DNA from: Streptomyces formicae
Lineage (GTDB): Bacteria > Actinomycetota > Actinomycetes > Streptomycetales > Streptomycetaceae
Assembly: GCF_002556545.1 (NCBI RefSeq)
Contig: NZ_CP022685.1
Location: 4,752,001 to 4,816,000, forward strand
Direction of reading: 5' to 3'
Length of the DNA: 64,000 nt
Within the stretch, counting starts at the first letter, position 1. Every line of letters begins with the position of its first letter. Of the stretch, positions 56,646-64,000 are shown piece after piece. The position numbers were made by a program, and so were the translations under genes. The notes below the pieces were generated by a model. That model was not told the DNA's origin. It ran no database searches and worked only from the letters and a program-made list of their open reading frames with translations.

Positions 56646-59249
<2,604 letters not shown>

Positions 59250-59267
59250 CGCGAGGAGTGAGTCATC

Positions 59268-59978
59268 GTGAGTGGAGCCACGGGCGCCGGATCGAAGCAG
59301 ACCGGTACCACCGGCACGGACAGTGCCCGTGGCTCTGCCACTGACGCACATGACTCTCACGAGTCTCATGGATCCCAGGGGGGGACTGTGACGGACACCC
59401 GAGGGCCGGGGACTTCTGGTCAGACGTCAGGCCAGTACGACGCCGCGTACGCGGCGGGCAAGACATCAGGAGGCGGCGGCGGGGCGCTCCCCGGTGAGCG
59501 GCAGCCGCAGCAGGCCTCAGGGCCCTACCACCCGCCGCAGGCGTATCAGCAGGGCTCGCAGACGGGTTCGGTGCGCAGGCCGCGCACAGGGGCCCGTACG
59601 ACGCCTCGTACGCGCAAGGCGCGCCTGCGCGTGGCCAAGGCCGACCCGTGGTCGGTGATGAAGGTCAGCTTCCTGCTCTCCATCGCGCTGGGCATCTGCA
59701 CCATCGTCGCGGCCGCCGTCCTGTGGATGGTCATGGACGCGATGGGCGTCTTCTCGACGGTGGGCGGCACGATCTCGGAGGCGACGGGCTCGAACGAGTC
59801 CAACGGCTTCGACCTGCAGTCCTTCCTGTCGCTGCCGCGCGTCCTGATGTTCACGTCGATCATCGCGGTCATCGACGTCGTGCTCGCCACGGCTCTCGCG
59901 ACGCTCGGCGCCTTCATCTACAACCTCTCCGCGGGCTTCGTCGGAGGCGTCGAGCTGACCCTCGCCGAGGACGAGTAG
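59268..59978 (+). CDS. DUF3566 membrane protein
   Basis: A 236-residue protein. An N-terminal Gly/Ser/Thr/Gln-rich disordered part (about 1-115) precedes ARLRVAKADPWSVMKVSF, the typical DUF3566 start, then two membrane helices (LLSIALGICTIVAAAVLWMVM; LMFTSIIAVIDVVLATALATLGAF). Start GTG at 59268, 18 bases after gyrA, so possibly cotranscribed. Function is unknown, but it is conserved next to gyrA in actinobacteria. Confidence 0.88.
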   Translation: MSGATGAGSKQTGTTGTDSARGSATDAHDSHESHGSQGGTVTDTRGPGTSGQTSGQYDAAYAAGKTSGGGGGALPGERQPQQASGPYHPPQAYQQGSQTGSVRRPRTGARTTPRTRKARLRVAKADPWSVMKVSFLLSIALGICTIVAAAVLWMVMDAMGVFSTVGGTISEATGSNESNGFDLQSFLSLPRVLMFTSIIAVIDVVLATALATLGAFIYNLSAGFVGGVELTLAEDE

Positions 59979-60010
59979 AGCCCCGGTTTCCCGGCGCTCG
60001 GGTATCGATT

Positions 60011-60039
60011 TTGGGACTGGCCCGCAGGTGCGCTAATCT
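60011..60039 (+). promoter_or_regulatory. promoter of tRNA-Ile
   Basis: TTGGGA (60011-60016), a 17-base spacer and TAATCT (60034-60039) form a good housekeeping-type promoter 36 bases before the tRNA. Confidence 0.7.
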
Positions 60040-60075
60040 TCAGAGGTCAGCGCGCGGGACATACCGCAGCGCGGC

Positions 60076-60149
60076 GGGGCTATAGCTCAGTTGGTTAGAG
60101 CGCATCCCTGATAAGGATGAGGCCACAGGTTCAAATCCTGTTAGCCCCA
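60076..60149 (+). tRNA. tRNA-Ile (anticodon GAT)
   Basis: A 74-nt tRNA. The acceptor stem GGGGCTA pairs with TAGCCCC. The D arm is AGCTCAGTTGGTTAGAGC. The anticodon arm is CATCC-CTGATAA-GGATG with GAT. The T arm is CAGGTTCAAATCCTG. No 3' CCA is encoded, so it depends on the Cca enzyme. Confidence 0.97.
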
Positions 60150-60326
60150 CAGTGGCGTAACGCCGAGAAGGCCGGTGGATCGGAAGATCCACCGGCCTTC
60201 TTCGTGTGTCCGTGCCCTGGAGCCTTCGTGCGTCCGTCCCCCGGAGCGGCGATCTGGGCTGCTCACAGGGGTGAAGCGGGGTGTCTGCTCGTTTCCTGGT
60301 GGGGTGGAGTTGTTGTTGGTGGAGGC

Positions 60327-60683
60327 GTGAGTACTTCAACCACCAGCCCTATACTGTCCGTCACTCCCGGCCGCACCGATCTGGGCAGGGGCGCTGACGC
60401 CGCGCCCTGCGACATAGTCGTCCTCTCCTGCACCAGGGTCGGCGACACCTTGGTCGTCCAGCTCGTGGGCGAGATCGACCACTACAGTGCCGGTCCGTTG
60501 CGCGTGATGCTGGCGTCGGCGGCCGCCCAGGGGTACACCGGCCTGACGTTGGACACCTCCCGGGTCACCTTCTGCGATTCCGGCCTCTTCCTTGTGCTCG
60601 ATTTCTGGCCGATGAGGGGGCGGCGCCTGCGACTGGTGAACACGTCGCGGGCCGTGCGGAGGGTTCTGGAGGTCGCTGTGTAG
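60327..60683 (+). CDS. STAS-domain protein (anti-sigma factor antagonist type)
   Basis: A 118-residue protein with a STAS fold: VVQLVGEIDHYSAGPLRVMLA, then LTLDTSRVTFCDSGLFLVLDF, whose DSG Ser is the usual phosphorylation site of anti-anti-sigma factors. It should bind an anti-sigma kinase to free a sigma factor; no partner is seen nearby. The GTG at 60327 is very near GGAGG, so the start is uncertain by a few codons. Confidence 0.83.
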   Translation: MSTSTTSPILSVTPGRTDLGRGADAAPCDIVVLSCTRVGDTLVVQLVGEIDHYSAGPLRVMLASAAAQGYTGLTLDTSRVTFCDSGLFLVLDFWPMRGRRLRLVNTSRAVRRVLEVAV

Positions 60684-60739
60684 GAGCGGCCGGTAGGGAG
60701 GAGCGGTCCTGTAGCGAGCCGTCTGCTGGGAGCGGACGT

Positions 60740-60780
60740 GCGAAGACCCCCGGTCCGTACGGCGGGCCGGGGGTCTTCGG
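60740..60780. terminator. bidirectional terminator
   Basis: A 13-bp stem (60741-60753 with 60767-60779) between the convergent STAS and small secreted-protein genes. Confidence 0.85.
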
Positions 60781-60825
60781 AGTCTTGATGGTGCGGGGGC
60801 GGTGAGCCCGGCGACACCGTGGTGA

Positions 60826-61155
60826 CTACGGCTCCGCGGCGAGTGCGGGTTCTTGCGCGTCGGTCTCAGCCTCGGCTTCCGTGTCCGTCGTGGGCAGGTG
60901 CCGGCAGCTGGGTGACGATCCGTGGGCCTCGGCGCGGATGCGCTGCTTCATCGTCGGGGGCAAGGACCGTTCGTACGCCGTCGTCCAGTGGGCCGTGGCC
61001 GGTGCGGGCGCACACACCGTGGCGTTGCGTGCGTTCGTGGTGTCCTGTACCGCCGTGGCCGCGGTGGCCGTCGTGGTGAGTCCCAGCGCGGCGAACAGCG
61101 CGAGGAAGGCGGTGACGATCGTGGTCCACAGCTTCATGGCCTTGGTGCCGGTCAT
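60826..61155 (-). CDS. small secreted protein, Ala/Thr-rich (DUF6344-like)
   Basis: A 109-residue protein with a signal-like start (KLWTTIVTAFLALFAALGLTTTATA, cleavage near residue 33) and a polar tail with two Cys. It resembles a group of short Streptomyces proteins sometimes called DUF6344; that name is tentative. Start ATG at 61155 with GAGGGG upstream. Function is unknown. Confidence 0.65.
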   Translation of the reverse strand: MTGTKAMKLWTTIVTAFLALFAALGLTTTATAATAVQDTTNARNATVCAPAPATAHWTTAYERSLPPTMKQRIRAEAHGSSPSCRHLPTTDTEAEAETDAQEPALAAEP

Positions 61156-61467
61156 GGCCCCTCAATTCAGGTTGGGCGATTTGCGTACTTTCCTCATGAT
61201 GTGTATCGGGGGCCGAGAGTGGTGGACCGACGCACGCGCCGCGTCGATGTTCAGATGAACACCACCCGGATGGCCCCAAGGGCCCCGAGAGGGGGCAAGA
61301 GCGGCGAAAGTCACAACGGGCGGGATCCGCTGGGAGCGGCGGCATCCGTTTCGACTGCTGCGCGGGGGGCGGTAGTTGGGGTGGATCCAGGTCACCGATC
61401 GATATCGATCGGTGTGTATAGTCGGGCGCCAGAAGTCCCCTACGTCAAGGAAAGACGAGGTCGCGCG
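61156..61467. other. intergenic region with promoter palindrome
   Basis: About 310 bases between a minus-strand small gene and the DLW-39 gene. The clear features are the palindrome at 61393-61414 and a TATAGT -10 at 61417-61422. Confidence 0.7.
61393..61422 (+). promoter_or_regulatory. promoter with 22-bp palindrome before the DLW-39 gene
   Basis: CACCGATCGAT (61393-61403) and its exact reverse complement (61404-61414) form a perfect palindrome that covers the -35 and spacer of a promoter with -10 TATAGT (61417-61422). A regulator bound there would block RNA polymerase. The protein is unknown. Confidence 0.6.
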
Positions 61468-61596
61468 GTGAAGAAGCTTCTCCTGGTCGCACTGGCCGCC
61501 ATCGGCGGGCTCCTCGTGTACCGCCAGATCCAGGCGGATCGCGCCGAGCAGGATCTGTGGACGGAGGCGACTGACTCCGTGCCCACGGGTTCGTGA
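61468..61596 (+). CDS. DLW-39 family protein
   Basis: A 42-residue protein with one hydrophobic helix (KLLLVALAAIGGLLVYRQI) followed by a DLW in EQDLWTEATD, the signature of the actinobacterial DLW-39 family. Start GTG at 61468 with GACGAGG. Function is unknown. Confidence 0.88.
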   Translation: MKKLLLVALAAIGGLLVYRQIQADRAEQDLWTEATDSVPTGS

Positions 61597-61617
61597 GTAT
61601 CGACAACAGTCACTTCA

Positions 61618-61648
61618 CAAGCCCCGGTCGCTTTGCGGCCGGGGCTTC
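61618..61648 (+). terminator. terminator after the DLW-39 gene
   Basis: A 12-bp stem (61620-61631 with 61635-61646, one G-T pair) with loop TTT, 24 bases after the stop. Confidence 0.8.
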
Positions 61649-61682
61649 GTGTTGCCTGGACCGACCGGATGTGCCCGCGATA

Positions 61683-61717
61683 TTCGCTTGCGTGAACGAG
61701 TTGATTGCGTAAGCGAA
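61683..61717. repeat. inverted repeat, possible operator
   Basis: TTCGCTT (61683-61689) and AAGCGAA (61711-61717) are inverted around a 21-base middle that also repeats TTGCGT. It lies about 120 bases before the secreted-protein gene. Function is a guess. Confidence 0.35.
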
Positions 61718-61836
61718 CGTGAGGGGTGGGGCGGGACCGCCGATGGCGGGTACACGGTGGTGTTTCCGCGGCGTCGCGCGGGCAGGACGGTCGGGATGGG
61801 TGGGACGGCTGGGTTCACGACGAGGGGTGGCGCGTG

Positions 61837-63288
61837 ATGGGGCGGCGGCTGATCGATGGCCGGGCGGCGCGAGGGGGCGGGCGCCGGGCGGCGCGGCGGG
61901 GCAGGTGTCGGGCGGCAGCCGTGGTCGCCGCCCTGTCGACGTGCGTGGTGGCGGGGCTTGCGGGCCAGGGAGTCGCCGCGGGGACGCCGAGTCCCTATGC
62001 CTTCGCCGAGGGAGCCGAGGAGATCGACGGTGCGGCGAGCAACGTCGAAGGGCCTCTGCTCGTGGCGGGTTCGACGTACAAAAGCTCCCTCCCGCGCGTG
62101 GGACAGCGCTTCTACCGTCTTGAGCTCAAGGCCAAGGAGAACGCGTACGTCTCCGCCACCGCTGTTCCGAGGCTCGGTACGAAGGTCTCCTACGCCGACG
62201 GCCTCAAGGTGTCCGTCCAGGACGCCAACGGCTACAACTGCAGCCCCCTGGACTCGGAGAAGGCGCGGTTCGGTTCGTCGGAGAGCGCACGGCCCATCAC
62301 GGCGACGGCGTCCCGGAGGGTGGGTACCGCCGAGAAGAGCTGTACGGGGGCGGGCACTTACTACGTGCTGGTCGAGCGGATCAGCGATCCCGAGACCACC
62401 CAGGAGGAATGGGACCTGGAGCTGCGTGTCGCCTCGGAACCCGCCTTGCGGACGGCGGGGACGACGAAGCCTCCGGAGACATGGGATTCCGCCTCTCCCC
62501 AGCCGCCGACCGGCGCCCGGAAGCAGCGTGAGGGCGGCACGAGCTTCAACAAGGCGCGCGGGCTTGAGAACGGGGTCTGGGGGGACCGCGTGGAGCCCGG
62601 GGAGACGCATTTCTACCGGGTGCCGGTCGACTGGGGACAGAGCCTCTCGGTCGGCGCCGAGCTGGGCAGTTCCGGCAGGGGCCTCACGGAGGACCGGGGG
62701 TTCGTCTCGACCGCGCTGGTCATGTCGCTGACCAATCCGGTGCGGGCGCAGGTCGACGACGCGGACACGGCGTACGACGGGAAGCAGAACGTCACGGCCT
62801 TGGGGGCGCTGCCGCCTGTCGCCTACGAGAACCGCTTCGCGCCCGAGCGCAAGGTGTCCGCGATGCGCTTCGCGGGCTGGTACTACCTGTCGGTCCATCT
62901 GAACCCTGACGTGGCCCAGAAGTTCGGCAGGGCGCCGCTGGACGTGACGCTGCGGATCAGCGTCGAGGGATCGCCGAGGCCGGGGCCCGCGTACGCCGGA
63001 TCGGCGAAGCCCGCCGACGAGTTCAGCGTCACGGAGCGGGACGCGGAGGCCGCGAGGCGGGGGGAGTCGGACGCTTCGGCCACCTCGACCGGTGGGGGCG
63101 GGGGCGACGACCGGGTGATGGTGATGATCGCCGTCGGGGGGATCGGTACCGGTGTGGGGCTGCTGACGATCCTCGGCGTGTGGACGCTGATCGCGCGGCG
63201 GAGGGCCGCGGCCGTGGCCCTGCGGGGAGCTTCGGCCGTGCCGGGGGCGACTTCTCCGGCGCGGTTCGGGCCGCCGCGGGGTTGGTAG
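61837..63288 (+). CDS. exported single-pass membrane protein, function unknown
   Basis: A 483-residue protein with a signal-like start (RAAAVVAALSTCVVAGLAGQGVAA), a long extracellular part with two Cys-containing loops and repeated beta-strand-like segments (YRLELKAKENAYVSATAV; FYRVPVDWGQSLSVGAEL), and one C-terminal membrane helix (VMIAVGGIGTGVGLLTILGVWTLI). The two similar halves suggest a duplicated jelly-roll-type domain. Start ATG at 61837 with GAGGGGTGG; GTG at 61834 is possible. No family was recognised with confidence. Confidence 0.75.
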   Translation: MGRRLIDGRAARGGGRRAARRGRCRAAAVVAALSTCVVAGLAGQGVAAGTPSPYAFAEGAEEIDGAASNVEGPLLVAGSTYKSSLPRVGQRFYRLELKAKENAYVSATAVPRLGTKVSYADGLKVSVQDANGYNCSPLDSEKARFGSSESARPITATASRRVGTAEKSCTGAGTYYVLVERISDPETTQEEWDLELRVASEPALRTAGTTKPPETWDSASPQPPTGARKQREGGTSFNKARGLENGVWGDRVEPGETHFYRVPVDWGQSLSVGAELGSSGRGLTEDRGFVSTALVMSLTNPVRAQVDDADTAYDGKQNVTALGALPPVAYENRFAPERKVSAMRFAGWYYLSVHLNPDVAQKFGRAPLDVTLRISVEGSPRPGPAYAGSAKPADEFSVTERDAEAARRGESDASATSTGGGGGDDRVMVMIAVGGIGTGVGLLTILGVWTLIARRRAAAVALRGASAVPGATSPARFGPPRGW

Positions 63289-63324
63289 CGGGCGCGGTGG
63301 CGGGGCTGGGGCGTCGGATGCCTG

Positions 63325-64000
63325 TCAGATCTGTGCCAGGGCCCAGAACCCGACGGTGAGGCAGGCCAGCGCGACCAGCAGCATCGGGACCGCCACCTTC
63401 GCGGGTGGGCCGGGTCGGCGCGGCCGGACGCGGGAGTGGGAGCGGGAGTGCGCCGGGCGGGGCTGCGTCACGGCCTGACTCGGGGCCGTTCGGCTCGCGA
63501 TCGCCTGGTCCGAAACCGGCGGGCTCGGAGGCGGAACCTGAGCGGCGTGAGCGGTGTATGGATAAGTAGGAGCGTGGCGGTGGGCCTGATCGGGGGAGGT
63601 CACATGCGTGGGTTCGGGCGTGGGTGCCTGCGGGGGAATGGGAGCAGGGGGGACCGGAGCACGAGGAACAGGGGGAGTGGACGGCGAGGGGGGCGCGGTC
63701 GGCTGCTGGGGCGGCGGCAGAGGGAAGCTGCCGGTGTCCGAGGCGGTGGACGGATCCCAGCGGGAGGCGGTGGACGGCTCCCAGCTGGCGGGCCGGCCCG
63801 AGCCGACGGACGGGGGCGAGTCGATGGACGGATCAGCAGCGGCAGGTGGATCCGTGGTGGCAGACGGATCCGGTGCGGCAGGCTGACCCGGTGTGAGGGA
63901 CGGATCCCATGTGAAGGAGCGATCCGGTGCGGCGGGCGGACCGGAGGCCGCGGCCGGGTGCGACGTCGATGGGGGGATCGGTGCGGGGGCCGCCATCGGG
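63325..64000 (-). CDS. Pro-rich protein with C-terminal membrane helix (partial, continues past window edge)
   Basis: At least 223 residues of Pro/Ser/Ala-rich, probably disordered sequence ending in VAVPMLLVALACLTVGFWAL, a single C-terminal membrane helix. The frame is open to the right edge, so the N-terminus is missing or lies beyond. It is convergent with the exported protein. It may be the tail of a larger signalling protein; this cannot be told from the window. Confidence 0.6.
   Translation of the reverse strand, partial: PMAAPAPIPPSTSHPAAASGPPAAPDRSFTWDPSLTPGQPAAPDPSATTDPPAAADPSIDSPPSVGSGRPASWEPSTASRWDPSTASDTGSFPLPPPQQPTAPPSPSTPPVPRAPVPPAPIPPQAPTPEPTHVTSPDQAHRHAPTYPYTAHAAQVPPPSPPVSDQAIASRTAPSQAVTQPRPAHSRSHSRVRPRRPGPPAKVAVPMLLVALACLTVGFWALAQI

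Noticed and set aside
61401..61409. GATATCGATC as a simple restriction-site coincidence
   Set aside because: The palindrome extends to 22 bp and overlaps a promoter, so it was kept as a candidate operator instead.

Overview
This window is the chromosomal replication-origin region of a Streptomyces (or very close actinomycete). The sequence is strongly GC-rich with many GTG starts, and the gene order rpmH-dnaA-oriC-dnaN-gnd-recF-DciA-gyrB-gyrA, with parAB, rsmG, jag, yidC, yidD and rnpA on the other side, is the Streptomyces order. Eleven exact copies of the ParB site GTTTCACGTGAAAC and two one-mismatch copies are present. No insertion sequence, prophage or CRISPR array was seen.

Layout, left to right. 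1-11.5 kb is accessory: LysR, NUDIX, flavohemoglobin, HAD phosphatase, a membrane protein with a basic repeat tail, two GNAT genes, an HbpS-type haem protein, a divergent MFS/MarR pair, a serine hydrolase, and a divergent MerR/short-chain dehydrogenase pair. 11.5-16.7 kb holds dnaB, a MATE exporter and the rpsF-ssb-rpsR-rplI operon. 17-26 kb is mostly cell envelope: a FemX-type peptidoglycan bridge ligase, an alanine-racemase-like protein, a GT87 glycosyltransferase, a class A penicillin-binding protein, then PadR and inositol phosphate synthase. 26-40 kb holds an MFS transporter, an LppU-like protein, cca, a DUF6049-like protein, MurJ, a membrane pseudokinase, sigM with its anti-sigma factor, and trxB-trxA behind a sigma-R promoter. 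40-47 kb holds a GNAT gene, parB-parA, rsmG, jag, yidC, yidD, rnpA and rpmH, largely on the minus strand. 47.6-59.2 kb is the plus-strand replication block. Between dnaA and dnaN lies oriC, about 0.87 kb with roughly 17-20 DnaA-box-like sites in two groups. 59.2-64 kb has a DUF3566 membrane protein, tRNA-Ile(GAT), a STAS protein, small secreted or membrane proteins including a DLW-39 protein, and a Pro-rich protein cut by the window edge.

How the parts fit: initiation (DnaA/oriC), helicase and loader candidate (DnaB/DciA), clamp (DnaN), repair (RecF), gyrase, and ParABS segregation with its sites spread over the 43 kb left of oriC. The most notable non-coding signals are: a second cluster of DnaA-box-like 9-mers upstream of dnaB, about 36 kb from oriC; ParB sites built into transcription-terminator hairpins; a textbook sigma-R promoter before trxBA; a MerR-type 19-bp-spacer promoter giving a probably leaderless dehydrogenase mRNA; and near-perfect operator palindromes in front of padR and the DLW-39 gene. 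All calls come from reading the sequence by eye. No alignments or database searches were run.
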